This document shows positions 25,307 to 34,161 of a stretch of DNA of 52,309 nucleotides, one piece after another. A program made the translations under genes and the position numbers. The stretch is from Spirochaetaceae bacterium bin103 (lineage in GTDB: Bacteria; Spirochaetota; Spirochaetia; SZUA-6; Bin103): the NCBI GenBank assembly GCA_002238925.1, contig MPNH01000038.1, positions 1-52,309 on the forward strand, given 5' to 3'. Each line of letters starts with the position of its first letter. Position 1 is the stretch's first letter. The notes beneath the pieces were generated by a model. It had not been told where the DNA came from. It saw only the letters and a list, made by a program, of their open reading frames with translations, and made no database searches.

Positions 25307-25570
25307 TGTTGCGGCGTCATGTTCGTCCACAAGCGGACGAGGCTTCCGTGCCCACCACAGATACTGTCATGCACCGCGCCACGAGGCGCGACCGTGCCGA
25401 TCGTCATCTCCAGCAGGGCCAACCGCGCTAGTGCGCTTCCGCGCATCGCGACAATCACAGGGTCGGGCGGCTTTGGGCTGGAGCCGCCGCCGCGAGCGCC
25501 GCGTACACTCTGGCCACGCCGCCGCCAGCGACCAGAACGGCCACGCTCCGCTGCTCGTGGAGCGGTAACG
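25307..25570. other. Intergenic stretch, no gene supported
   Basis: About 260 bases between the hicA operator region and the frameshifted antitoxin remnant. Only Arg/Pro-rich frames without domains were seen. Confidence 0.45.
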
Positions 25571-25814
25571 TCACGCTACGGTTGATCGTGCGTCATCTCG
25601 ACTCGTCGAATCTACCGGAACACGAAGCCGCTTGCGGCTGTCGGCGCACTCCCGAAGGTAAAGATTGATCAGCGTCTGGTAGAGGATGCGGCTGTCCGGC
25701 TGCCAGTGCCTTGAAATACTCCAGCGTGTCCACGTCCAGCCGTATCGTGACCTGTCTCTTGAGCTGCGCGTAAGGATTTCGTTTCGCCTTGGAGAAGTCG
25801 TAGCTGTCTCTCAT
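25571..25814 (-). pseudogene. CopG/BrnA-like RHH antitoxin with a frameshift
   Basis: The first half reads MRDSYDFSKAKRNPYAQLKR then QVTIRLDVDTLEYFKALA, the strand of a CopG-type antitoxin. After ALAA the frame is wrong. One base away the reading resumes as DSRILYQTLINLYLRECADS, the helix-helix part, and ends at a stop at 25571. The span of 244 bases is one base over a multiple of three, consistent with a single indel near 25690. No toxin partner is recognisable nearby. It is either a decayed antitoxin or a sequencing error. Confidence 0.75.
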
Positions 25815-25877
25815 CGCGCCCACCTGCGTTTCCGGGTCGCCGATGAGCAAAGCCCGATCATCGTAAACAGGGAGGGT

Positions 25878-26036
25878 TCAGCGGCCCAGGACGATGTCGA
25901 CGCCTCGGACAACGAGCGCCACCTTCCGTTCCGCGAGCTTACGCACGCGCTTCACCAGGGTGCGGCGGTCAAGCGCGACGGGCGTGACATCCGCGGCTTG
26001 AAACAGATCGTCGGGCAGCGACACCGCCGTCTTCAT
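25878..26036 (-). CDS. Short RHH-antitoxin-like ORF, probably a remnant
   Basis: A 52-residue frame beginning MKTAVSLPDDLFQAAD, the hallmark first strand and helix of MazE/ParD-type ribbon-helix-helix antitoxins. It then continues with VTPVALDRRTLVKRVRKLAE and ends VDIVLGR. The second RHH helix motif is missing, so an internal deletion or fusion is likely. Whether it is expressed cannot be told. Confidence 0.5.
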   Translation of the reverse strand: MKTAVSLPDDLFQAADVTPVALDRRTLVKRVRKLAERKVALVVRGVDIVLGR

Positions 26037-26128
26037 ACCGGCAGTATAACCTGGGTGGTGCCGCTCGTGTGGTAGGTTGTTGCGGGTTGAGTGGGTTCTT
26101 GCGGCGGTGGTAGGGTCGGCCGCGCGCG

Positions 26129-27394
26129 ATGAGGTATCAACCGCTGCCGCTGGCTGAGCAGGTGGCCGTTCATGGAGTCCGGGTCGACATGAGTTCGCCT
26201 CCCGGCGGTCTGCAGGTGCTGGAAGAGGTCGGGCTGCTGGCGGTGCCCGGGGTGCGGGGGCAGGTGATCTACCGGGCGCCGGGGTCGCTGTTCGAGACCC
26301 GGGCCACGGTCACGCCGGGCGGCGACTACCTGCTGATGTTCCCGACCGACAGCGCCGGTCACGACCCGACCGAGGGACACTGCCACTACGGGCGCGCAGA
26401 GCGCAAGGTGAACGACCTGGTGGCGTTCCGTTCTTCGGACGGCGGGGAGAGCTGGCACGGCCCCAGCATCGCGTTCGACATCGACTACAACCAGCACGGC
26501 TTCGTGCCGTTCATCCCGCGTGCCGGCAGCCGCCTCTACGCGTTCGGGACGCAGCCGATCTGGGACCGCTACCGCCGCGACCAGGGGTTGCGCGAGAACG
26601 CGCCGATCGGCTACCGCTGGTCGGATGACGACGGCCACACCTGGAGCGGCGTACGGCTCATCGAGCCAGGCAACGATCCGGGCTTTACCGGCATGTCGGT
26701 GATGCGCATGTGCGAGACCGAGGCCGGGAGCTGGCTGATCGGCTCCCACGAGGCGGACTGGAGCCACCGGCCGCTGCAGACCCGCCAGTACGTGCTGCGC
26801 AGCGAGGATGAGGGTGCGAGTTGGCAGCTGCTGCCCGGGGCGCGCGGCGGCGGCTGGTTCGCGAGCGGGTTCGGAAGGCTGGACGAAGGCCGCCCCATCG
26901 ACCTCGGCGGCGGCGAGGTGCTGCTGATGGCACGCTCACCCGAGGGCCACCTGTGGCAAGCGCGCAGCGCGGACGACGGCAGCACCTGGAGCTATCCCGA
27001 ACCCACGCCGCTGGTCCACCCGGATGCCCCGCCGATGCTGTTCATGCTGTCGGACGGCGCCACCCTGGCAGCGTTCCACCACAACCGGCATCACGACCTC
27101 GACTACACCGGCCTCGACGGCACCAAGCCGGAATTGATGGCCGACCGCTCCGAACTCTGGGTGGCCCTGTCCGGCGACGGCGGCCGCTCCTGGACCGAGC
27201 CCCGCTTCCTGCTGGCGAATGCGCTCGAGCCCTCGTTCGACACGCCGTTCCGGAATCACCAGTGTTCCTACATGGACCTGTTCGTCGACCGCGGCACCAT
27301 CCACATGTTCATCCCGCACCGTTGGCAGCAGGTCACCTGCCTGCGCTTCCCGGAGACCTTGCTGGCCGACCTTCCCACCGCCGCGGTCTTCTGA
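26129..27394 (+). CDS. BNR/Asp-box exo-alpha-sialidase-like protein
   Basis: A 421-residue beta-propeller protein with at least five Asp boxes (S-x-D-x-G-x-[ST]-W): SSDGGESW, SDDDGHTW, SEDEGASW, SADDGSTW and SGDGGRSW. It also has ETRATVTPGGDYLLMFP near the start, carrying the Arg expected in the first blade. No signal peptide is visible, so it may be cytoplasmic, as for many sialidase-superfamily proteins that act on imported glycans or other substrates. True sialidase activity is uncertain because the full Arg triad and Tyr/Glu pair are not obvious. GC content returns here to the core level, which marks the right edge of the accessory block. Confidence 0.8.
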   Translation: MRYQPLPLAEQVAVHGVRVDMSSPPGGLQVLEEVGLLAVPGVRGQVIYRAPGSLFETRATVTPGGDYLLMFPTDSAGHDPTEGHCHYGRAERKVNDLVAFRSSDGGESWHGPSIAFDIDYNQHGFVPFIPRAGSRLYAFGTQPIWDRYRRDQGLRENAPIGYRWSDDDGHTWSGVRLIEPGNDPGFTGMSVMRMCETEAGSWLIGSHEADWSHRPLQTRQYVLRSEDEGASWQLLPGARGGGWFASGFGRLDEGRPIDLGGGEVLLMARSPEGHLWQARSADDGSTWSYPEPTPLVHPDAPPMLFMLSDGATLAAFHHNRHHDLDYTGLDGTKPELMADRSELWVALSGDGGRSWTEPRFLLANALEPSFDTPFRNHQCSYMDLFVDRGTIHMFIPHRWQQVTCLRFPETLLADLPTAAVF

Positions 27395-27402
27395 TCCCCG
27401 GT

Positions 27403-28008
27403 CTACCTGGCGTTCACGTAGCCGACACGTCCGGCCTGCAGCGCGATCGCCCGCCGGATCAACTCCGTCCGTGACTGCCGCGTCCGGAACAGATCGCCCT
27501 GCTGCAGCCCGTGGATGCGGATCAGCCGGTCCATCGCCGCACGGTTCCGTTCAAGCGCACCGTCCGCGAGAATGTGCACCACCTTCTCCCCGGCTGCCTC
27601 GAGTGCCGGCGCCACCAGCAACGTGCGATGGCAGTCGAGCGGCTCCCGCTCCGCACACATGAGCGCAATTCGCTGCTCCGCGCTGCCCCGCAGCACACGA
27701 CGGATGCCGTCCCGAAACGACTCGGTCCCCGCAACGCGCTCGTACACGATGCGCCCGCGTTCGTAACAGCCTGGATCATCGGGCCGCCCACCCAATTCAC
27801 GACCCAGAAACAGGTAGTCGATGCCGCGTGCCGCCAGCGCCGACGCCAGCGGCTGCCGGCTGAAATGCCTGACGAACCGGCTGTACGGCACCGATCGAAC
27901 ATCGGCCACGGTTGCGACCCGGTGTTTCCCCAGCAGTGCGAAGAACCCCTCAAGGCTGTGATTGGAATGCCCTATCGTGAATACCGCCGAACGTTCCCTG
28001 GGGTGCAT
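27403..28008 (-). CDS. DUF488 family protein
   Basis: A 201-residue protein. The family start VFTIGHSNHSLEGFFALL is followed by VATVADVRSVPYSRFVRHFS, YLFLGRELGGRP, and RIALMCAEREPLDCHRTLL, the Cys-x(8)-C-H pair typical of DUF488. The ATG at 28008 has GAGG upstream; the longer frame is not needed. It is convergent with the sialidase-like gene, which ends 9 bases away. The biochemical function of the family is not established. Confidence 0.88.
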   Translation of the reverse strand: MHPRERSAVFTIGHSNHSLEGFFALLGKHRVATVADVRSVPYSRFVRHFSRQPLASALAARGIDYLFLGRELGGRPDDPGCYERGRIVYERVAGTESFRDGIRRVLRGSAEQRIALMCAEREPLDCHRTLLVAPALEAAGEKVVHILADGALERNRAAMDRLIRIHGLQQGDLFRTRQSRTELIRRAIALQAGRVGYVNAR

Positions 28009-28194
28009 CTCGCCTCGGGTGCGCTCCTCGCCGGCGACTTCGCCAGCGTGCTCGCCGAGTTGAACACTGGCCTCGGCACCCCGGAGCATGCCGCGTTCGT
28101 CGCCGCACTGAGCAAGGAACCGCTCCGTAATCCTCACGGGGCGGCCGTGGGGTGTTGCCACCGATCAGCGCCGCGTGTCACGGACGCTGCGCGG

Positions 28195-28443
28195 CTAGGT
28201 TTCGTCGTCCTCGACGATGCGCAGGGCGGCGCGCGCTTGCTCGGCTTGGCTGCCTACCCCGTCCAGCCGGGCGGCGAGGTCGGCACGCAGGTTGGTGGCG
28301 AACTCCTCCAGGATGGTGCGGATTTCGTCGCAGATTCCGTCCAGGCGGGAGCCGAGCTCGGTACGCATCGCAGCGAGTTCGGCGCGGATTTCGCGCAGCT
28401 CGGTGAGGACATCTCGTAGTGTCGGTTGGGCTGAATCATTCAT
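28195..28443 (-). CDS. Small coiled-coil protein of unknown function
   Basis: An 82-residue, Leu/Ala/Arg/Glu-rich protein with heptad-like spacing from VLTELREIRAELAAMRTELG to ATNLRADLAARLD, predicted as one long coiled coil. The ATG at 28443 is better spaced from AAGGAG than the ATG at 28452. No domain is recognised. It lies between the DUF488 gene and the sugar-acid kinase on the same strand. Confidence 0.6.
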   Translation of the reverse strand: MNDSAQPTLRDVLTELREIRAELAAMRTELGSRLDGICDEIRTILEEFATNLRADLAARLDGVGSQAEQARAALRIVEDDET

Positions 28444-28590
28444 TGATGACATGCTCCTTGCGGGTCGGCGAACTCGCGCAACGCGGCGGCCGCATTCGCA
28501 TGGCCGGCGGCTGCCACGTGCTCGGCGTCGCGCGATGCGCTCGGCATCGACTTCGCGCGCCTCCGCCGCCTCACGAACGTGCCCGCTCGC

Positions 28591-30166
28591 TCATGGCGTG
28601 GAGCGTACTGTGCGCACCGGCGGTGAGGCAACGGGGCGGAATCCACTTACCCGGCGCAGGGTGTCGGGATCGCCGAAGCCGCCGGCCTTGGTGACCAGCA
28701 CCATGCCGTCCCACGCCCCACCGAGCACGCGGCCCCACGGAACGTAGGGCTCCACTTCGCCGCACAGCTCGAGGCGGTGAATGGCCAGCCGCCGCAGGCA
28801 GGCGTATGCGGTGTCGCCGCCCACCAGCAGCAGCGCGCGCGGGAGCACGCCCGCCGACGCCAGTGCGCGCGCGGCCAGATCGGCAAGATCCGCCGCCACC
28901 GTCTCCGCCACGGGGACGGATGGCCGGGCGGCGGATTCCGCGAGCGAGGGTGCGCACAGAAAGAGATCCCGGCCGGCGGCCAGCGCCTTGGCGGACAGCG
29001 CGGCTGCATCCACGGCGCTCAGTGGGCCCGGTGCACCATCTTCCGCGCCGCCGGAGACGTGCCAGCGTTTGCTTGCCGCGGCGCCGGAGGCTGCGCTCGC
29101 GCGCACCAGCAGCGGGCGGACGGCGGCGGCGGCCAAATCCACCTGCCTGTGGGACAGGCTGCGGCGCGATCCACAGACCAGTACCAGCGGCGCCGGGGGA
29201 GCAGGTTCCCGGCTACCAACGGGATCGCCACTCTCCGCGCGCGGCGCGGCGGCGACCCCGGGTGCGCCGGCCAGCGTCAGCGCGCGCAACAGGCCGGCGG
29301 CCCCCGCCCACACCAGCCGGCGGCCCCCGCGAGCGGCCCCTTCCGCTGCCGCCGCGAGTGCATGCAGGTCGCGGTCGCTGGCGGCATCGGCCACGACCAG
29401 GTCGACCGGTCCGTGCGCCGCGGCGGCGATCTCGCTACGACTCGGACGCGCGGGCAGATGGGCGGCGCGGCACTCAGGCCACTGGCGGCGAACGATGTCG
29501 ATCACCGCCGAGCTGGCGGCAGCGCCGTGCGCGGTGGGTATCTCGTCGCGGTAAGGGGTTGCCATGACCGGCTCGCCCGCCACCAGCAGCGCGCCCCCCC
29601 CCCGCCAGCGCCCCCCCCCGCCCGGTGCGCCCCTCTTCCGGCAGCGCCGGCGTGCACACGATCACGCAGGGCGCCAGCGCCTCGTGCAGGGCCGCCAACT
29701 CGGCGCCGACGTTGCCGCGCAGCGTCGAGTCGATCTTCTTGAACCACACCGTGCGGCCCGCCGCGGACACGTCCCGGCATAGCGCACGAAAGCGCGCGGC
29801 CGCCTCCTCCGGCGGCATGCCGCGCGTCTGCGTGTTGATCACCGGCAACACCCACGCATCCGCCGCTTGCGCGATACATGCAGGAGCGTCTACCGCCGGG
29901 GGCGGCGTCTGCACGCGCGCCGATCTCTGACCGCTGCCGGCGCTTACCAGCACCTCCACGGCAGTTTGCGTCAGAAGCTGCACGCCGCCGTCCATTGCAC
30001 CGGTGAGATCGTCGGCCACGACCGCGACTGCGCCCGGCCACGGCGAGCGCCGCGCGCGCGGCTCCGGCAACGCACCCTGTTCAATGGCGGCTGCTTCAGT
30101 GCTCCCAGCGCGACCCACCTCACCGGCGCGCAGGGCAGGGGGCCTGCCGGGCTGGCTCACGGCCAC
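28591..30166 (-). pseudogene. Four-carbon acid-sugar kinase family protein, split at poly-C tracts
   Basis: The N-terminal half from GTG 30166 contains AVVADDLTGAMDGG, TVWFKKIDSTLRGNVGAEL and CTPALPEEGR. The C-terminal half in another frame contains MATPYRDEIPTAHG, DLVVADAASDRDLHAL, LLLVGGDTAYACLRRLAIH and VLVTKAGGFGD. Together these are the two domains of the DUF1537/OtnK-like kinase that phosphorylates tetronate or related acid sugars. The break lies in a region with runs of 10 and 9 C (29594-29603, 29611-29619). Both halves are otherwise well conserved, so an assembly or sequencing error is more likely than a real pseudogene. It lies 73 bases after the enolase-superfamily gene and is probably in the same sugar-acid operon. 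Confidence 0.85.
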
Positions 30167-30239
30167 TGCCCGCCGTTGCCGCGCGCCATCGTCAGCGCGC
30201 TTTCGGCAGGGGGGCTGCCGGCGTGGCTGCCCGGGCAGT

Positions 30240-31472
30240 TCACGGCCACCGCTCGGGCGGGTGCTCGATCAGGCCGGCGCCGGCGCGGCGGCCCGCGGGT
30301 ACGGCGCCGGCATCCAGGCCACCCTCGCCAGCCGCCGCCTCCCGCGCGGCGGCCTCGGCGGCGGCCAGCCGTTCCTCGTCGAGCACCATGCCCAGGCCGG
30401 GCCGCTCGCCGAGGTGCAGATACCCGTCGCGCAACACCAGGTCGCGGTCGAATATCGCCCCGCGTCCGGCGTCGAGCACCTCGATCATCAGGTGGTTGGG
30501 CAGCGCCGCCGCCACGTGCGCCAGGAAGCTGCCCGGCGAGTTCATCATCGCCACCGGCAAGTCGAAGGCGTACGCCAACTCGGCCACCTGCAGCGCGCCG
30601 GTAATGCCGCCGGCGTTGGTGCCCACCTGCACGATGTCCACCGCGCCGTGCTCCACCAGCGGCCGGTACTGCGACAGGCAGTCCAGGTTCTCGCCGGTCG
30701 CCACCGCGGCGCGGATGGCGCGCGACACGGTGCGCAGGCCGCGGTAGTCCCAGCGCCGCGCCGGTTCCTCCACCCAGGTCAGGTCGAAGCGCTCCTCGAA
30801 CACCGCCACCCGGCGCACCGCCTGTTTCGGCGCCCAATACTCATTGGCGTCGATCATCAGCGCCGGCGCCCCGCATCCCACCGGCGCCGTGGCCAGCGCG
30901 TCGCGCACAATCGCCAGCCGGCGCAAGTCATGCTGCAGATCGAGCCCCACCTTCAGCTTGCCGGCGCGCACCCCGGCCGCCGCCATGCGCCGGTAGTAGG
31001 CATCCAGCTCGGCGTCGGCCAGCGGCAGGTCCAGGCCGCTGGCGTAGGCGCGCACGCGCGGGTCGGCGGCACCGAGCAGGCGCCACAACGGCTCGCCGGC
31101 GAGCTTGCCCTTCAGATCCCACAGCGCCACGTCCAGACTGCCCATGGCATCGCCGGCCACCCCCACCGCACCGCCCTTGAACAGGGCATCGTTCATGCGC
31201 TGCCACAGCCCGCGTACGCCGCGCGGGTCGGCACCGACGAGCAGTTCCGCCAGGCCGCGAATGGCATCGCCGGCATCGGCCGGCGCGATGGATATGCCGG
31301 TGGTTTCGGCGCCGCCGTGCTCGGAGCCTCCACTGACGCCGCGCCCAGAGGCGCAGTGGACGGAGACGATCAACCCCGCAAGAGCACGCCGCCCCTGGGG
31401 CGAATTCGCATCCCCAATGGGACGGTTCAGGTCGATGCGGAAGGGACGGGTAGTAACAGCGCTTATCTTCAT
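30240..31472 (-). CDS. Mandelate racemase / muconate lactonizing enzyme family protein
   Basis: An enolase-superfamily enzyme of 410 residues. GKLKVGLDLQ carries the K-x-K catalytic pair. LMIDANEYW, TWVEEPARR and ATGEN supply the Asp/Glu/Glu metal ligands, and IVQVGTNAGGITGALQVAELA is the C-terminal barrel. It likely dehydrates or epimerises a sugar acid; the specific substrate is not inferable. The ATG at 31472 starts MKISAVTTRPFRIDL, the normal capping-domain start. It is upstream of the four-carbon acid-sugar kinase, which supports a sugar-acid catabolic role. Confidence 0.9.
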   Translation of the reverse strand: MKISAVTTRPFRIDLNRPIGDANSPQGRRALAGLIVSVHCASGRGVSGGSEHGGAETTGISIAPADAGDAIRGLAELLVGADPRGVRGLWQRMNDALFKGGAVGVAGDAMGSLDVALWDLKGKLAGEPLWRLLGAADPRVRAYASGLDLPLADAELDAYYRRMAAAGVRAGKLKVGLDLQHDLRRLAIVRDALATAPVGCGAPALMIDANEYWAPKQAVRRVAVFEERFDLTWVEEPARRWDYRGLRTVSRAIRAAVATGENLDCLSQYRPLVEHGAVDIVQVGTNAGGITGALQVAELAYAFDLPVAMMNSPGSFLAHVAAALPNHLMIEVLDAGRGAIFDRDLVLRDGYLHLGERPGLGMVLDEERLAAAEAAAREAAAGEGGLDAGAVPAGRRAGAGLIEHPPERWP

Positions 31473-31571
31473 CGATTCGGCTCCTCCGTTGCGGCGGGGC
31501 GACGGCGCCTTGTTGCCGGCCGGCGCCGGTGCCGGGCATATTAGCAGAGTCCAGAAACCAAGGAGACCCCA

Positions 31572-32153
31572 ATGGCATTTACCCTCGACCTGGGCGCAAA
31601 GGCGCCCGACTTCAACCTGCCGGGAGTGGACGGCAACGACTACTCACTGGCCAGCTTCGCCGACGCGGAGGCGCTCATCGTCGTGTTCGCGTGCAACCAC
31701 TGTCCGTTCGTGATCGGTTCGGAAGACCGCTTCAACGACCTGTACGCCGACTACAAGGACAAGGGCGTGGCGATGGTGTCGATCAACTCCAACGAGACCG
31801 ACGACCATCCCACCGACTCCTTCGAGCACATGCAGGAGCGCGCCGCCGAGAGGGGCTTCCAGTTCGCCTACGTGCGCGACGACAGCCAGGAGGTGGCGCT
31901 CGCCTACGGGGCGCTGCGCACGCCGCACTTCTACCTGTTCGACGGCGACGGCAAGCTGCGCTACACCGGGCGCATGGACGACGACCCGCGCGACCCCGCC
32001 GGCGCCTCCACCCGCGAGTTGCGTGACGCCCTCGACGCGGTGCTCGCCGGCAAAGAGGTGGCCGTTCCGCTGACCAACCCGATCGGCTGCAATGTGAAGT
32101 GGAAGAACCAGGACGCCCACTGGATGCCCGCGGAGGCCTGCGACCTGGTCTGA
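31572..32153 (+). CDS. Thioredoxin-like / redoxin family protein
   Basis: A 193-residue protein. The start ALDLGAKAPDF-type region is FTLDLGAKAPDFNLPGVDGN, followed by LIVVFACNHCPFVIGSEDRF with a CNHC redox pair (C-x2-C). RTPHFYLFDGDGKLRYTGRMDDDPRD is the cis-Pro and strand region. No signal peptide is present, so it is cytoplasmic. This subgroup of AhpC/TSA-like proteins is poorly characterised. The ATG at 31572 has AAGGAG. The Nudix-PLP gene starts two bases after its stop, which suggests cotranslation. Confidence 0.9.
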   Translation: MAFTLDLGAKAPDFNLPGVDGNDYSLASFADAEALIVVFACNHCPFVIGSEDRFNDLYADYKDKGVAMVSINSNETDDHPTDSFEHMQERAAERGFQFAYVRDDSQEVALAYGALRTPHFYLFDGDGKLRYTGRMDDDPRDPAGASTRELRDALDAVLAGKEVAVPLTNPIGCNVKWKNQDAHWMPAEACDLV

Positions 32154-32155
32154 CC

Positions 32156-34123
32156 GTGTCTTCACGGTCGGACACGGAACTGTTGGACCTGGTCGATGCC
32201 GACAACACGGTAATCGGCACGGTTCCGCGTTCCCGCGTGCACGGCGCACCCGCCCTGCGCCATCGCGCCGTGCACGTGCTGGTATACGACGACCGCGGCC
32301 GGCTGCTGCTGCAGAAACGCTCGGCCAGCAAGGAGATCCAGCCCGGCAAGTGGGATACCTCGGTGGGCGGCCACTTGGCGGCCGGCGAGAGCTACCCGGA
32401 AGCCGCGGCGCGCGAAACCGCCGAAGAGCTGGGCCTTACCGTCGACGCGGCCGCCTTGGCGCCGGTGCACGAGTACGTGTGGCGCTCGCCGGTGGAGACC
32501 GAGCACGTCACCTCCTACCGGATCGAGCACGGCGGCCCGTTCCGCCCGCACCCGGAGGAGGTCGACGAGGTGCGCTTCTGGTCTGCCGAGGAGCTGCGCG
32601 GCGCCGCCGGCACCGGGGTGCTGACCCCGATGCTGGAGCACGAACTGGCGCTGCTCGGCATGATCGGCGCGGGAACAGTGCTCGACCCGGCCTACCTCGA
32701 CCCGGCCGCCGCCGCGCTGCCCGCCCCGCCCGCCGGCGCCCCGGCCGCCGCCGCGCTGCCCGCGGAGCCGCCGGCGCGCGCGGCCATGAACGCGGCGACG
32801 CGTTCGCTGCACGACGCCATCGACGCCTCCATGCGCCGCCTCGGGCAGCCCTACCTGCACCCCGACGGCGAGACCCTGCAGCTCGACCTGTTCGGCAGCG
32901 AGCCGATGGTGCGCTGGCAGGAGCGCAAGGCGGCGGCGGTGTTTCTGGCTGGCGAGGCGTGGTCCGAGCTGCCGCAGACCTACGGCCGCTACGGCACCGA
33001 GAGCGGCCGCCTGCTGCTCGCCGAGGTGCGCCGCATGGAACAGGCCGCCGGCGCCCTGCTCACCGACGGCGGCATGCAGGCGTGTGCGCTGACCTGCGAC
33101 GTGCTGTTCACACCCGGCAGCCACGCCGTGGTTACGCGCAGCGTGTACAACAAGACCAAGAGCTACCTGCAGCGCCTCGCCGGGCGCCAGGGCGGCGAAA
33201 TGACGTTGGTCGACGACGGTGACTTCGGCGCCATCGAGCGGGCACTGCGCCCGGACACCACCATGCTGTTCACCGAGACCTACACCAATCCGCACACCAG
33301 GGCGGTTGACCCGCCCGCCCTGGCGGCGGTGGCCGCGCGCGCCCGCGCCGCCGGCGCCGGCAACCTGCGGGTGGTGGTGGACAACACCATCGCCACCCCG
33401 TGGGGCCTGCGCGAGCCGCTGCTGTCGGTGCCCGGCATCGACGCGGTGGTGGCCAGCGGCACCAAGGCGCTCGCCGGCCAGGACCGCGACATGTGGGGCT
33501 ATCTGGCAAGCAACCACGTCGACCTGGTCAACGAGGCGATGGATCTGCAGGCAATGCGCGGCGGCATCCTGGACTGGCGGCGCGCGCGCGTCATCCTGGC
33601 CGGCCTGAGCGGCGCGCGCGCGCGCTTCGAGCGGCGCTGCCGGACGGCGACCGCGGTGGCGCGCTTCCTGGCCGGCCATCCGCGCGTGGCGGAGGTGCTG
33701 CACCCGTCGCTGCCCGATCATCCCGACGCCGCCGCGATTGCCCGCCACTACCGGCTGCCGGGATCGATGGTCAGCCTGCGCCTGCGCGACGCCGACGAGG
33801 ACGCCACCCGCCACTTCTGCGACGTGCTCGCGATGACCGGGGTGCCGCGCTACGCGCTCAGCTTCGACGGCCTGGCCACCAAGATCAACCACCACCGCTC
33901 GGTGTCGGAGTATTTCACCGCCGCGGCCGAGGTACGCCGCATCGGCGTCGACCGGCTGGTGCGGCTCGGCATCGGCGTCGAGCACGAGGCCGACCTCACC
34001 GCCTGCCTCAACTGGGCGCTGTGGCGCGCGCCGGAGGTGCCCGCGGACGCCGTCACGGCGTGGCGGGAGCGCCGATGCCGTGACCTTGGCGTTCGCCCTG
34101 GCGTTCGCCTTGGCAATTCTTAA
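32156..34123 (+). CDS. Nudix hydrolase fused to a Cys/Met-metabolism PLP enzyme
   Basis: A 655-residue fusion. Residues 1-170 are a Nudix domain of the YfcD/IDI-like type (ELLDLVDADNTVIGTVPRS) with Nudix box GHLAAGESYPEAAARETAEE. An Ala/Pro linker follows at about 183-210. Residues 212-645 are a fold-type I PLP enzyme related to cystathionine gamma-synthase: YGTESGRLLLAEVRRME, TDGGMQACAL, FTETYTNPHTRAVD, VVVDNTIATPWG, and VASGTKALAGQDRDMWGYL with the PLP lysine. The lysine motif departs from the usual S-x-T-K-Y-x-x-G-H. GTG 32156 is used. No frameshift or internal stop separates the domains, so the fusion appears real. Confidence 0.85.
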   Translation: MSSRSDTELLDLVDADNTVIGTVPRSRVHGAPALRHRAVHVLVYDDRGRLLLQKRSASKEIQPGKWDTSVGGHLAAGESYPEAAARETAEELGLTVDAAALAPVHEYVWRSPVETEHVTSYRIEHGGPFRPHPEEVDEVRFWSAEELRGAAGTGVLTPMLEHELALLGMIGAGTVLDPAYLDPAAAALPAPPAGAPAAAALPAEPPARAAMNAATRSLHDAIDASMRRLGQPYLHPDGETLQLDLFGSEPMVRWQERKAAAVFLAGEAWSELPQTYGRYGTESGRLLLAEVRRMEQAAGALLTDGGMQACALTCDVLFTPGSHAVVTRSVYNKTKSYLQRLAGRQGGEMTLVDDGDFGAIERALRPDTTMLFTETYTNPHTRAVDPPALAAVAARARAAGAGNLRVVVDNTIATPWGLREPLLSVPGIDAVVASGTKALAGQDRDMWGYLASNHVDLVNEAMDLQAMRGGILDWRRARVILAGLSGARARFERRCRTATAVARFLAGHPRVAEVLHPSLPDHPDAAAIARHYRLPGSMVSLRLRDADEDATRHFCDVLAMTGVPRYALSFDGLATKINHHRSVSEYFTAAAEVRRIGVDRLVRLGIGVEHEADLTACLNWALWRAPEVPADAVTAWRERRCRDLGVRPGVRLGNS

Positions 34124-34161
34124 CACTACACGCTAGTTACGCCGTCAAACGGCCGATAACA

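Noticed and set aside
32162..34126. Long minus-strand frame of 654 residues
   Set aside because: It is antisense to the Nudix-PLP gene, which has clear motifs on the plus strand.
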